Positions 25,526 through 34,668 of a DNA stretch of 64,000 nucleotides are shown one piece after another. The notes beneath the pieces were generated by a model. That model was not told the origin of the DNA. It did not search any database and saw only the letters and a list, made by a program, of their open reading frames with translations. Source of the DNA: Campylobacterota bacterium (GTDB lineage: Bacteria; Campylobacterota; Campylobacteria; Campylobacterales; Sulfurovaceae); assembly GCA_003252535.1 (NCBI GenBank), contig QKDN01000002.1:100782-164781 (forward strand), in the 5' to 3' direction. Position numbers and translations under genes: made by a program. Numbering within the stretch: the first letter of the stretch is position 1; each line of letters starts with the position of its first letter.

Positions 25526-26995
25526 TTATTCAGGGATCAAAGTCCAGCCCGGCTTGAGCTTCGCTTTATAGATGAACATGTGGTGCAGGATGTGTTTGAT
25601 CCAGTGTCCTGCAAGACCGATCTCACCAAATGTATAGTCAAGGTCACGACCGAGACCAGGATATTTTTCAAAGTCAGGAACAACAGGGTAGACAGTAAGC
25701 GCTGCTGCTGTACCGTTTGTAAGACCTTTACCCGCTGATGCGACACATGCAGCACCCATTTCAGCCATTGAAGCCTCGTGAAGCGGAGCGTCAGGCCCTT
25801 TTTTGATGAGGTCTACTACAGAGTGGGCAACAGTTTTACCCATGATACCTGATGGCATACCTGTTCTTGGTGGTGTCGGGTTGATCGGAGTACCGTTTGG
25901 CGAGCTCATCGGCTTGGAGATAAGGTGCGGCGGTGCGAACGCGATACCACAGGCAAAGATGTTCTTGTATTTCGGGTTCTGGTAAGTTCTTGGCCAGTCA
26001 CTTGCTTTCCACTCGTTGTAAGGCTTCGGCGTGTAGTCGGCATCGACTTTGAGGAATCCGTTCGGTGCGAAGATCTCGCCTGTCATGTCAGAACCGTCTT
26101 TTGCTACAGCTGTCAGACCGACACCTGCGAACGGTGGGATAAGCATAGCGAAATCGAAATCTACTTCACCCATTGTCCCGTCGAGGAGTTCGTAGTGAGC
26201 TTTGCCCGGTTCTACCTTGTTGACGTGTGCACCGATGATCCAGGGGATACCTCTCTCAGAGTAGAGTGATTCTGCAAAGAGTCTTGAGCTCGCCGCGTAA
26301 CCGCCTCTTTTCATGTGAAGACCGCCGATACCGAAGTCTCCGAGGAATGATTCATTGGAGATCCACTGGATGTCGAGCATATTTCTCACGCCGGCTTTGT
26401 TCGCTTCGTGCTCGATGTTGAAGATATATTCGAATGCCGCACCCTGGCATGTACACATACCGTGACCTGTACCTACGAGGATTTTCTGTCTTTCGCCGGC
26501 TTTTGCTTTTTCGAATATTTTCTGAAGCTCTGCATTCGCATGTTCCGCATGGTCGGCAGTACATACTGAAACAGTGTTCGTACCGATGTTGGAACCTTCA
26601 CCCAGACCCGGAGTCGCGCCGAAGTTCAGCTTTGGTCCCGTAGCATTGATGAGATAGTCGTATGTGAGCTCTTCTTTCTGACCTGCTTTTGACGGATCAG
26701 TATACTCGATCGTAATGTATGGTGTATCACTGTCCGCTTTCCCTTCCGGGTGGATCGATACTGCTTTTGCCTGTCTATAGTCGATACCTGCTTTCTCATA
26801 TACCGGAGCGAGATCGAAAGTAACGTCTTCTTTTGTCATCTCACCTACACCGACCCAAATGTTGGATGGAATCCAGTTCCACTTGCTGTTTGGTGTCACT
26901 ACTACTACTTCGTGCTCGTTGCCTAGCCATTTTTTTGCGAATGTTGCTGCTGTATGTCCCGAGACACCGCCACCCATCACTACTACTCTTGCCAT
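25526..26995 (-). CDS. sqr: Sulfide:quinone oxidoreductase (SQR/FCC flavoprotein family)
   Basis: 489 residues. The FAD-binding Rossmann start is VVVMGGGVSGHTAA, followed by VVVTPNSKWNWIPSNIWVGVG, which is SQR-like; a second dinucleotide region is YLINATGPKLNF, and NIFACGIAFAPPH is the C-terminal FAD motif. Cysteines in SVCTADHAEH, GHGMCTCQGAAF and GAACVASAGK are candidates for the polysulfide-forming pair. It oxidises sulfide at the periplasmic face of the membrane and reduces quinone. The C-terminal HILHHMFIYKAKLKPGW is amphipathic and suits membrane attachment. RBS AAAGGA. Which SQR type it is needs a tree. Confidence 0.85.
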   Translation of the reverse strand: MARVVVMGGGVSGHTAATFAKKWLGNEHEVVVVTPNSKWNWIPSNIWVGVGEMTKEDVTFDLAPVYEKAGIDYRQAKAVSIHPEGKADSDTPYITIEYTDPSKAGQKEELTYDYLINATGPKLNFGATPGLGEGSNIGTNTVSVCTADHAEHANAELQKIFEKAKAGERQKILVGTGHGMCTCQGAAFEYIFNIEHEANKAGVRNMLDIQWISNESFLGDFGIGGLHMKRGGYAASSRLFAESLYSERGIPWIIGAHVNKVEPGKAHYELLDGTMGEVDFDFAMLIPPFAGVGLTAVAKDGSDMTGEIFAPNGFLKVDADYTPKPYNEWKASDWPRTYQNPKYKNIFACGIAFAPPHLISKPMSSPNGTPINPTPPRTGMPSGIMGKTVAHSVVDLIKKGPDAPLHEASMAEMGAACVASAGKGLTNGTAAALTVYPVVPDFEKYPGLGRDLDYTFGEIGLAGHWIKHILHHMFIYKAKLKPGWTLIPE

Positions 26996-27209
26996 AGCTA
27001 TCCTTTCATCAATAAAATTTATCCAATCGGTATTTTAGGACAATTTGCTTTAATGGGAAGTTAAATGATTCAAATTCACAGTTATAATAATTTCTAATTA
27101 GATAATAGATAAATAAAAATTATCTTAAAGTTAATATATAGCTATTTTATAAGTGTAAATAATCATTTTTATGCTAGAATTGCCCTATATCTGGACGTTT
27201 GGAGTATAT
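26996..27209. promoter_or_regulatory. AT-rich divergent promoter region between sqr and the SBP gene
   Basis: 214 bases of strongly AT-rich DNA between divergent genes. TATAAT at 27083-27088 (plus) is a possible -10. Several near-palindromic TAATTA/TTAATA runs occur, but I cannot name a specific operator. Confidence 0.4.
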
Positions 27210-28742
27210 TTGCGTATTTTTGTAACAATTATATATTTTATTAGTTTTGGTTTATTTGCCTATGCCAAAAATACGGTTCTGGAGCTGAGCATCTCCTCTT
27301 CTCCGGCCCGGATCAACCCTCTTTTGGCTACCGACTCCGCAAGTGCAGAGATAGCGGACTGGATATTCAGCGGTCTGGTCAAGTTCGACAAGAACGGCAA
27401 GTTCATCCCCGATCTTGCCCAAAACTATACTTTTGAGTCCAGCACCTCCCTGCGCTTCGAACTGAAAAAAGATATCAAATGGCATGACGGCAAGGATTTT
27501 ACCGCCGAAGATGTCCTCTTCACCTACCATCTGATGCAAAACCCGAAACTTGTCACTCCCTACAAGGATGACTTCAAATATGTCAAGTCGGTAGAGGCCG
27601 TGGACAGGTATACGGTCAGGGTGACCTACACGCAGCCCTACTTCCAGGCGCTTTCGATATGGATGATGGGGATGCTTCCCAGGCATCTGTGGGAAAACGA
27701 AGCTGAACCGATGACAAGCAGGCTCAACAAGGCCCCCGTAGGTACGGGCTCCTACAAGCTGGAGAAGCCTTTCAAGGTCAATGAAAAGATCATCCTGAAC
27801 GCCAATGACGACTATCGGCCCCACCGGCCCCACATCGACCGGCTCAACTACCACTATATCGGTGATCCTTCGACACGGTTCATGACGCTCAAGGCGAAAG
27901 TGCTCGATATCGGTGGCCTTGATCCCCTGCAGGCAGAGCGGCAGCTGGACAAGGATTTCCATGACTACTACACCCTTGTCGAGCAGCCTTCGAACTCCTA
28001 CTCCTATATTGGATTCAATCTCCGTCTTGAAAAGTTCCGCGACAAAAGGGTCAGGGAAGCGATCGCCTACGCCATCGACAAAAAAGAGCTGATAGACCTC
28101 CTCTTCTTTTCGCATGGCAAAGCGTGCCACGGCCCTTTTATGCCGGGGAGCGACGTCTACCCGAAAGACTACGTCCCGAAGGGGTACGATCTGAACAGAT
28201 CGAAAGAGCTCCTGAAGGAGCTCGGATTCACCCCCGAGCACCCGCTTGAGTTCGAACTGGTCACCAGCAGCGGCAGCGATATCGGTATCAACAGCGCCCA
28301 GATCATCCAGTATCAGCTCGCCAAAGCGGGGATCATCATGCATATACGCACGATGGAGTGGCAGGCCTTCCTCAACACCGTCGTAATGCCGCACAATTTC
28401 GAAGCCGTACTGCTGGGCTGGAGCCTTTCACTGATCCCCGATGCGTACAGTATCTGGCACAGCGACGGGGACAAGCAGGGGGGATTCAATTTCGTAGGGT
28501 ATCACAACAAAGAGGTGGATATGAAGATAGAAGCCGCCGAGAAGATCGTCGCTCCTGATGCATTCGCAGCAGTTTACCGGGAAATATTCAAGCTCATCGC
28601 CGACGACACCCCCTATATCTTCCTCTATATCCCCAACTCCATCACGGCGGTCAACAGGGCTATCGAAGGGGTGGAACCTTCGATCATAGGGATCATGCAC
28701 AACCAGCCAGAGTGGACAAAGAAGACAACAATACAGGAATAG
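27210..28742 (+). CDS. Peptide/nickel-type ABC transporter substrate-binding protein
   Basis: 510 residues from a TTG start that follows GGAG by five bases; the ATG at 27171 has no RBS and would spoil the signal peptide. Signal peptide: VTIIYFISFGLFAYA. Then SBP_bac_5 features: RINPLLATDSASAEIADWIFSG, DIKWHDGKDFTAEDVLFTY, VGTGSYKLEKPF, FRDKRVREAIAYAIDK. It binds a peptide or similar ligand in the periplasm for an ABC importer. No permease or ATPase gene is adjacent, so it is an orphan that may use a distant transporter. Function beyond the family cannot be stated. Confidence 0.88.
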   Translation: MRIFVTIIYFISFGLFAYAKNTVLELSISSSPARINPLLATDSASAEIADWIFSGLVKFDKNGKFIPDLAQNYTFESSTSLRFELKKDIKWHDGKDFTAEDVLFTYHLMQNPKLVTPYKDDFKYVKSVEAVDRYTVRVTYTQPYFQALSIWMMGMLPRHLWENEAEPMTSRLNKAPVGTGSYKLEKPFKVNEKIILNANDDYRPHRPHIDRLNYHYIGDPSTRFMTLKAKVLDIGGLDPLQAERQLDKDFHDYYTLVEQPSNSYSYIGFNLRLEKFRDKRVREAIAYAIDKKELIDLLFFSHGKACHGPFMPGSDVYPKDYVPKGYDLNRSKELLKELGFTPEHPLEFELVTSSGSDIGINSAQIIQYQLAKAGIIMHIRTMEWQAFLNTVVMPHNFEAVLLGWSLSLIPDAYSIWHSDGDKQGGFNFVGYHNKEVDMKIEAAEKIVAPDAFAAVYREIFKLIADDTPYIFLYIPNSITAVNRAIEGVEPSIIGIMHNQPEWTKKTTIQE

Positions 28743-28753
28743 GGTGTACATTT

Positions 28754-29398
28754 ATGGAAAAAAACAGGATAATACTCTTCGATCTTGACGGAACATTGAT
28801 CGATTCTACGGAAGCGATACTGGAGAGTTTCGACTATGCATTCGGAAGTTTCGGGATGGAGTGTCCCGATCATGAACTGATCAAAAAAGAGATCGGACAT
28901 CCGCTCGATATGATGTTCTCGGAGCTTGGAATAGAAGAGGGCAGGGTATGGGACTTTGTGGCAAAATACAAAGAGAATTACCAGAAGATCAGTAGGGCAA
29001 AGACCGTTCTGCTCCCGAATGCGAAAGAGGCTGTGCTGCGCGCGTATGAGATCGCCGAGCTGGGGGTGGTCACCACCAAGACGGGGAAATACTCCATCGA
29101 GCTGCTCGAACACCTCGGGCTCATACAGTATTTCAGGACGGTCATAGGGAGGGAGAACGTGGAGCATCCCAAGCCCCATCCCGAACCTGTTCACAGAGCG
29201 TTGGAATACTTCCCACAGGAGATAGCGGATATATGGATGATCGGGGATACGTGCATGGATATGGAGGCGGCCAAAGCAGCGGGTATCAACGCTGTAGCGG
29301 TGATTTGTGGCTATGCAGCGCACGATGAGATCGCGGGGTGTGCTACCATAATTACCGCCGATGCTTTAGAAGCGGTCGAACATATAAAGAAAAAGTGA
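28754..29398 (+). CDS. HAD-superfamily phosphatase, phosphoglycolate phosphatase-like
   Basis: 214 residues from the ATG 11 bases after the SBP stop. HAD motif I is LFDLDGTLIDST (catalytic Asp), motif II lies in LGVVTTKTG, motif III Lys in HPKPHPEPVHRAL, and motif IV WMIGDTCMDMEAAKAAG. The helical cap between motifs I and II is of the C1 type seen in Gph and PpaX. Likely substrates are phosphoglycolate, pyrophosphate or another small phosphate ester. It could be cotranscribed with the SBP gene. Confidence 0.85.
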   Translation: MEKNRIILFDLDGTLIDSTEAILESFDYAFGSFGMECPDHELIKKEIGHPLDMMFSELGIEEGRVWDFVAKYKENYQKISRAKTVLLPNAKEAVLRAYEIAELGVVTTKTGKYSIELLEHLGLIQYFRTVIGRENVEHPKPHPEPVHRALEYFPQEIADIWMIGDTCMDMEAAKAAGINAVAVICGYAAHDEIAGCATIITADALEAVEHIKKK

Positions 29399-29477
29399 AA
29401 AAATCGTGAAACAAAGCACCCTTTAAGAGTGCTGTGATTACAATAAGCTCAATACTATATTCAGGATAGGAGATATA

Positions 29478-30041
29478 ATGGTAGAGATCAGATGGCACAG
29501 TCGTGCCGGCCAAGGTGCAGTAACCGGCGCAAAAGGTTTGGGAGATGTAGTATCTACAACAGGTAAGCAAGTTCAGGCATTTGCGCTCTACGGTTCAGCC
29601 AAAAGGGGTGCGGCAATGCGCGCGTACAACAGAATAGATGACGAGCAGATCATCAATCACGAGAAGTTCATGCTTCCTGATTATGTCCTCGTTATCGATC
29701 CTGCCTTGGCATATACGGACAATATTACCGAAAACGATAAAGCATCGACAAAATATATTATTACGACTCACCTCACTAAAGAGGAGCTTATCGCAGGACT
29801 TCCTTCACTTGCAGATAAAGCCGAAAGAGTGTTTGTAGTAGACTGTATGCAGATTTCACTTGACACGATCGGAAGAGCTGTTCCAAATGCTCCGATGCTC
29901 GGCGCATTTGTCAAAGTTTCCGGTATGTTCGAGCTCGATTACTTTTTGGACAGAATGAAAAAAGTACTTTCAAAATTCCCGCAAAAAATTATCGATTCTA
30001 ACATGGATGCTATTACAACGGCATACAATGCAGTAAACTAA
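29478..30041 (+). CDS. porC: Pyruvate:ferredoxin oxidoreductase, gamma subunit
   Basis: 187 residues. Starts MVEIRWHSRAGQGAVTGAK, the diagnostic G-R-x-G-Q-G-like motif of the gamma domain. It belongs to the four-subunit 2-oxoacid oxidoreductase that converts acetyl-CoA, CO2 and reduced ferredoxin to pyruvate, or the reverse. First gene of a tight four-gene operon (gaps of 13, 12 and 3 bases). Strong GGAG before the ATG. In autotrophs of this phylum the enzyme works in the reductive TCA cycle. Confidence 0.93.
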   Translation: MVEIRWHSRAGQGAVTGAKGLGDVVSTTGKQVQAFALYGSAKRGAAMRAYNRIDDEQIINHEKFMLPDYVLVIDPALAYTDNITENDKASTKYIITTHLTKEELIAGLPSLADKAERVFVVDCMQISLDTIGRAVPNAPMLGAFVKVSGMFELDYFLDRMKKVLSKFPQKIIDSNMDAITTAYNAVN

Positions 30042-30054
30042 CAAAGGAAGCTAG

Positions 30055-30501
30055 ATGAACGGTCTTGACGGAACAGAAAAAAGAGGAATAAAAGAGCTAG
30101 GTGCCGAAAAGCTGGTCGGCTGGGATGAAGTAGAGCAGGGTGTCGTCATCAACTCGTTCGAGGGTGATGCTACCGGTGTGGCCAATGTCCATGCAGAGAA
30201 CAGAAACTACTCTGACTTCAACTCATATACGGCGACAGTCGCTTCATGGCGTGTTATCAAACCTGTATACAACAGAGACTACTGTATCGACTGTCAGAAT
30301 TGCTGGGTATGGTGTCCGGATTCATCGATCATCTCAAGAGACAAGCAGATGCTCGGTATCGATTATGACCACTGCAAAGGTTGCCAGGTCTGTTCAGAGG
30401 TTTGTCCTACAAATCCAAAATCGCTATTGATGTTCCTCGAAGCAACAGAGAACGACGAAGCACTCGCAGGCTGGCCTGAGAAAAAAGAAAAAGAGAAGTA
30501 A
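30055..30501 (+). CDS. porD: Pyruvate:ferredoxin oxidoreductase, delta (ferredoxin) subunit
   Basis: 148 residues. Two 4Fe-4S motifs are complete: CIDCQNCWVWCPD near residue 77 and CKGCQVCSEVCPT near residue 111. It carries electrons between the thiamine centre and soluble ferredoxin. The N-terminal 70 residues extend beyond a minimal PorD and contain EVEQGVVINSFEGDATG. Second gene of the por operon. Confidence 0.93.
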   Translation: MNGLDGTEKRGIKELGAEKLVGWDEVEQGVVINSFEGDATGVANVHAENRNYSDFNSYTATVASWRVIKPVYNRDYCIDCQNCWVWCPDSSIISRDKQMLGIDYDHCKGCQVCSEVCPTNPKSLLMFLEATENDEALAGWPEKKEKEK

Positions 30502-30513
30502 TAAAGGATCATT

Positions 30514-31749
30514 ATGGCAAAAAAATATGATTTAAATGAAGTAGAAGTTTGGGACGGTAACTACGCTGCTTCTCAAGCACTGAGACAAGCACAGGTAGAT
30601 GTTGTTGCGGCATACCCGATCACCCCTTCGACACCTATCGTCGAAAACTACGGTAACTATGTGGCAAACGGCTATATCGACGGTGAATTCGTCATGGTCG
30701 AGTCAGAGCATGCTGCGATGTCAGGGTGTGTCGGTGCGGCAGCATCAGGCGGAAGGGTCGCTACTGCGACATCTTCACAGGGATTTGCCCTCATGGTCGA
30801 GGTACTTTACCAGGCATCGGGGATGAGACTTCCTATCGTCCTTACTGTCGTCAACCGTGCACTTGCATCGCCGCTCAACGTCCGTGGCGACCACTCCGAT
30901 ATGTATCTCGGTCGTGATTCAGGCTGGATCCAGCTTGACTCTTTCAACGCACAGGAAGCGTATGATATGGTACTGTGTGCTTTCAGGATCGGTGAAAACA
31001 TGAACGTGAGACTCCCGGTCATGGTACACCAGGATGGATTCATCACTTCCCACACTGCACAGAACGTATCCCCTCTCAGCGATGATGAGGCATACGCGTT
31101 CGTAGGTGAATACCAGCCATACAACGACATGCTCGATTTCTCCAAGCCTGTCACTTACGGTGCACAGACCGAAGAGGACTGGCACTATGAGCACAAAGCA
31201 AGACAGCACAAAGCGCTCATGGATTCACGCGATGTGATCAATTCTGTATTCGAAGAGTACAAAGCGAAAACAGGCAGAGAGTACAAGAGAGTCGAATCAT
31301 ACCTCATGGATGATGCAGAGGTAGCGATCGTTGCACTCGGTACGACTGTCGAGACCTGTCTTCTTGCTGCAAAACAGCTCAGAGAAGAAGAGGGTATCAA
31401 AGCCGGTGTTGTCGCTCCAAGATGTTTCCGTCCGTTCCCGTTCGATATGATCAGAGACGCACTTATGAACGTCAAGGCTCTTTGTGTCATGGACAGATCG
31501 GCTCCGGGCGGTGCGATGGGTGCGCTCTTCAACGAGGTTTCGGCAGCACTTTATACAACTCCGAACAGACCGATCATCACCAACTACATCTACGGTCTCG
31601 GCGGAAGGGACTTCTCTGTTAAAGAGGCGAAAAGAATCTTCAAAGAGCAGTTGGCTCACGCGGAAGCAGGCGAGATCACAACAGATATCCAGCAGTTCAG
31701 CGGCCTGAGAGGTCCAAAACTCGGATTCTTCAAAACAAAAAGGAGCTAA
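30514..31749 (+). CDS. porA: Pyruvate:ferredoxin oxidoreductase, alpha subunit
   Basis: 411 residues. The N-terminal AAYPITPSTPIVE is the thiamine-enzyme core motif of alpha subunits, followed by VMVESEHAAMSGCVGAA, and the C-terminal transketolase-like domain has VMDRSAPGGAMGALFNEV. Length suits PorA rather than the shorter OorA of 2-oxoglutarate oxidoreductase. Third gene of the operon; GGATCATTATG places the RBS eight bases before the start. Confidence 0.94.
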   Translation: MAKKYDLNEVEVWDGNYAASQALRQAQVDVVAAYPITPSTPIVENYGNYVANGYIDGEFVMVESEHAAMSGCVGAAASGGRVATATSSQGFALMVEVLYQASGMRLPIVLTVVNRALASPLNVRGDHSDMYLGRDSGWIQLDSFNAQEAYDMVLCAFRIGENMNVRLPVMVHQDGFITSHTAQNVSPLSDDEAYAFVGEYQPYNDMLDFSKPVTYGAQTEEDWHYEHKARQHKALMDSRDVINSVFEEYKAKTGREYKRVESYLMDDAEVAIVALGTTVETCLLAAKQLREEEGIKAGVVAPRCFRPFPFDMIRDALMNVKALCVMDRSAPGGAMGALFNEVSAALYTTPNRPIITNYIYGLGGRDFSVKEAKRIFKEQLAHAEAGEITTDIQQFSGLRGPKLGFFKTKRS

Positions 31750-31752
31750 GAG

Positions 31753-32706
31753 ATGGCGATCACATCTATTAAAAACTTAAAAGAATTTTCTACCAACAAC
31801 GATAGATTCGAAGGTGCACACCTCCTTTGTCCGGGTTGTGCCCACTCTATGATCGTAAGAGAGCTTATGAACTGTACCGATGACAACCTTGTCATCGCTA
31901 CGAACACTGGTTGTCTCGAAGTTTCGACAGCGGTTTATCCATACACTTCATGGGATACTTCATGGATCCACATCGGTTTTGAGAACGCTGCTACAGCTGC
32001 TGCCGGTGCCGAAGCGATGTACAAAGCCCGCAAGAGAAAAGGGACCCTCAAAGACCCGAATGCCCCTGTCAAGTTCGTAGCGTTTGGTGGTGACGGCTCG
32101 ACATACGATATCGGTTTCCAGTGGCTTTCAGGCGCTGTTGAGAGAGGTCATGACTTTACATATGTATGTCTTGACAACGAAAACTACGCGAACACAGGGG
32201 GTCAGAGATCATCAGCAACTCCTATCGGTTCTACTACTTCTACTGCACAGGCAGGTAGCCACAGCTACGGTAAGAAAGAGAAGAAAAAAGATATGGTCGC
32301 GATCATGGCTGCACACGGAGCTCCATACGTAGCACAGCTTGCTCCGAACAAATGGAAGATCATGGCAAAAGGTTTCCAGAAAGCTCTCGAGACCGAAGGT
32401 CCATGCTTCATCAACACTGTTTCTGCATGTACGACAGAGTGGAAGTTCGATCCGAAAGACACGATCCACATCACTGACCTTGCGACCGATTCATTGATGT
32501 TCCCGATCTATGAGATCATCGACGGTAAAGAGCTCAATATTCTTTACAGACCAAAGAACATCATCACTGTAGAAGAGTATCTCAATGCACAGGGAAGATA
32601 CAGACATCTTTTCAAGCCTGAGAACAGACATGTCATCGAGAAGATACAAAAAGATGTAGATGAGAAGTGGGAACTTCTCCAGAGAAGAGAAGAGGCAAGA
32701 GTCTAA
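31753..32706 (+). CDS. porB: Pyruvate:ferredoxin oxidoreductase, beta subunit
   Basis: 317 residues. Thiamine diphosphate binding is shown by FGGDGSTYDIGFQWLSGAVERG, then the N-N-type motif CLDNENYANTGGQRSS. LCPGCAHSM near residue 25 and CTTEW carry cysteines for a 4Fe-4S cluster. It holds the active site with PorA. Last gene of the operon; a perfect hairpin follows. Confidence 0.94.
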   Translation: MAITSIKNLKEFSTNNDRFEGAHLLCPGCAHSMIVRELMNCTDDNLVIATNTGCLEVSTAVYPYTSWDTSWIHIGFENAATAAAGAEAMYKARKRKGTLKDPNAPVKFVAFGGDGSTYDIGFQWLSGAVERGHDFTYVCLDNENYANTGGQRSSATPIGSTTSTAQAGSHSYGKKEKKKDMVAIMAAHGAPYVAQLAPNKWKIMAKGFQKALETEGPCFINTVSACTTEWKFDPKDTIHITDLATDSLMFPIYEIIDGKELNILYRPKNIITVEEYLNAQGRYRHLFKPENRHVIEKIQKDVDEKWELLQRREEARV

Positions 32707-32719
32707 TCTGCCTCCGATC

Positions 32720-32739
32720 CCTGGACCGCCCGGTCCAGG
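32720..32739. terminator. Hairpin between convergent porB and YfaZ genes
   Basis: CCTGGACCG / CGGTCCAGG is a perfect 9-bp inverted repeat 14 bases after the porB stop and 14 bases from the end of the minus-strand gene. No T-run on either strand; probably a shared transcript end. Confidence 0.55.
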
Positions 32740-32753
32740 ACAAACAGTTTCTG

Positions 32754-33323
32754 TTAAAATCCTATTTTCAAACCACCATAGAGCGAATCATTGAATGTCG
32801 TTGAAGAGGCATTTATGTAAGTTGTCTCGATATTTCTATACCCCATATACACTGATACTGCGGAGATCACCTCCATGGAAGCTTCCCCACGAAACTCGAA
32901 ATATGTATCAGCCTTATCAAATGAGAGAACTCCCGGTGCATAAAGCATCTGTGATGACAGGGTGATAGTAGGGATACTTTCCACAAGAGGAAGCGAATAA
33001 GAGACCTCACCCATCAACGGGACGCTGAGGAAGTCGTCGAGCAGGACGACATTGAGTCCGAGTGATACATTCAATCCTTCAAAGCCCTGATAAGTATTAT
33101 TGGCATTGATTCCGACAGAGAGGAGATCGTCATTGGTCTGCGTACTGATATAGTTGGCACCGAGGATATATGTCGTTCCATTTGATCCATCGGTATATTG
33201 CGAGAGGTCCATAGAGGCTTCGATCTCGAGGTCCTCGTCATTGATGTTGAGTCCGGCGCTGTTTTGCGCGAGCACCAGTGATGTCGATACAAATGCGCCC
33301 AGAATTAGATTTCTGATTGCCAT
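32754..33323 (-). CDS. YfaZ-like outer membrane protein
   Basis: 189 residues with a signal peptide (MAIRNLILGAFVSTSLVLAQ). The rest alternates hydrophobic and polar residues in strands, with GLNVSLGLNVVLLDDFLSVPLMGEVSYSLPL, and ends with GGLKIGF, a terminal aromatic residue as used by the BAM complex. This fits a small beta-barrel of the YfaZ type. Function unknown. Upstream on the minus strand is AAAGGATTTG, a usable RBS. It ends facing porB. Confidence 0.7.
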   Translation of the reverse strand: MAIRNLILGAFVSTSLVLAQNSAGLNINDEDLEIEASMDLSQYTDGSNGTTYILGANYISTQTNDDLLSVGINANNTYQGFEGLNVSLGLNVVLLDDFLSVPLMGEVSYSLPLVESIPTITLSSQMLYAPGVLSFDKADTYFEFRGEASMEVISAVSVYMGYRNIETTYINASSTTFNDSLYGGLKIGF

Positions 33324-33445
33324 CTCAAATCCTTTTGTGTGATATTGTTGATATTATAACATATTAATCTTGTGTAGATATCAATTCAGCTTACTTTTCC
33401 CAAGCCTTTGTGATAATGTCCAAAAGTTAAAACAAGGATATCTCG

Positions 33446-33685
33446 GTGAATGAAAACACTATGATTCTGATGATCAGCGTCTCAACATTTCTGGGGGCGC
33501 TGGGGCTGATAGGACTGCTTTGGGCTGTAAAGACCGGTCAGTTCGACGATCAGTCGAAATTCCTCGATGCGGCACGCTACGACAATGAAGAGGACCTGAG
33601 AGATGCCAAGATGATGGAAGAGAAGAAAAAGGCCCGGGAAGAAGAGAAAAAGAATAAAGAAAAAGGGTATGCACCGCCCGATTGA
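33446..33685 (+). CDS. ccoS: cbb3 oxidase assembly protein CcoS
   Basis: 79 residues from a GTG with AAGGA nine bases upstream; an ATG five codons later is an alternative. One membrane helix (LMISVSTFLGALGLIGLLWAV) is followed by KTGQFDDQSKFLDAARYD, the hallmark of CcoS (W-A-x-K-x-G-Q-F-D-D), and a Lys/Glu-rich coiled tail. CcoS is needed for cofactor insertion into cbb3 oxidase. It is 27 kb away from ccoNOQP, and no ccoI copper ATPase is adjacent. Confidence 0.88.
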   Translation: MNENTMILMISVSTFLGALGLIGLLWAVKTGQFDDQSKFLDAARYDNEEDLRDAKMMEEKKKAREEEKKNKEKGYAPPD

Positions 33686-33789
33686 CCGAGCTTTCTTAAA
33701 TAAGAGTAAATATCTCCTATTTAATCATGCTCCCATAGAGTCTTTTTATGGTTGGTTCGTTATGATCGCAAAAAAAGAAAAGGAAAGCA

Positions 33790-34035
33790 ATGTTTACAAT
33801 CAATGTAGAAAAAGAGTGCGGATGTTTCCAGAGAAGCCCTTATGAGAACAATATGCAATTTGGCTCCAAGGACGATGCGCTCCTCCAGGCGCAGCTGATG
33901 GTCAATCACATGAACTCGAAGTTTTGTCAAAAGCACGAGTTCGAGGTGAGGGAAGATGGTAATACCTTCGCTATCGGTGTCGATATGCGGACTCAGCCCA
34001 GAAGCGGCTGCTGTGGCGGTGGGCATTGCTCATAA
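33790..34035 (+). CDS. Small Cys-rich cytoplasmic protein
   Basis: 81 residues. Starts MFTINVEKECGCFQRS and ends GCCGGGHCS, so five of six Cys/His positions lie at the two ends; this could bind iron or another soft metal. The middle is a plain alpha/beta core (DALLQAQLMVNHMNSKF, HEFEVREDGNTFAIGVDM). I do not know a named family. RBS AAAGGAAAG is close before ATG. The gap to the TRIC gene is 12 bases, so they may be cotranscribed. Confidence 0.7.
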   Translation: MFTINVEKECGCFQRSPYENNMQFGSKDDALLQAQLMVNHMNSKFCQKHEFEVREDGNTFAIGVDMRTQPRSGCCGGGHCS

Positions 34036-34047
34036 GAGAGGAGTGAG

Positions 34048-34647
34048 GTGTTCGAGGCAGCTGAGTATATAGGGATCATTGCTTTCGCAATGAGCGGCTT
34101 CTTCGTCGCAGTGCGGAACAAACTCGATCTGCTCGGTGTCCTCATCTCGACCTTCCTTACGGCCTTCGGCGGTGGGATTGCCCGCGATGTGATCGTCGGC
34201 AAGACCCCTTATCCTTTTGGCAGTGACCTGCCTTCGATCATGGTCATTTCGGTCATGGTCTTTATGATCCTCCTTCGTTTTCATCACCGACCCTCTATCG
34301 AGAACAAATCGCTCTTTATCCTCAGCGACTCGATAGGGCTGGTCTCTTTCAGCATTACCGGTGCACTTATCGCCATTGAACATCACTACAACCTCACCGG
34401 TATCCTTGCCATCTCTTTCATCACGGCAGTAGGCGGCGGTATCGCCCGGGATGTGATCCTCAACGAGGTTCCATTCGTCTTCAAAACAGGCTTTTACGGC
34501 ACCGTAGCACTTGTCATAGGGCTCGGGGTCTACGGACTCCACCGCTTCGATATGATAGCCTACCATACACTCATCATCCTCTTTGCAGCCGGAGTAGCGC
34601 TACGCACGGTTGCATTCTATCGCAAGTGGTCGGTACCGCTGGTATAA
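34048..34647 (+). CDS. TRIC/UPF0126 family cation channel
   Basis: 199 residues from a GTG with AGGAG just upstream. Seven membrane helices in two homologous halves, each carrying the family motif: GGGIARDVIVGKTPYPF near residue 41 and GGGIARDVILNEVPFVF near residue 131. Bacterial relatives of trimeric intracellular cation channels form K+-conducting pores in the inner membrane. No substrate-specific partner is near. Its end marks the left border of the accessory island. Confidence 0.9.
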   Translation: MFEAAEYIGIIAFAMSGFFVAVRNKLDLLGVLISTFLTAFGGGIARDVIVGKTPYPFGSDLPSIMVISVMVFMILLRFHHRPSIENKSLFILSDSIGLVSFSITGALIAIEHHYNLTGILAISFITAVGGGIARDVILNEVPFVFKTGFYGTVALVIGLGVYGLHRFDMIAYHTLIILFAAGVALRTVAFYRKWSVPLV

Positions 34648-34668
34648 CCACCGTATTTTTTACAGCTC

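Noticed and set aside
25300..25557. 85-codon plus-strand frame opposite the small gene behind sqr
   Set aside because: It lacks an RBS and overlaps the hairpin and the sqr end; the minus-strand frame has a strong RBS and operon spacing.
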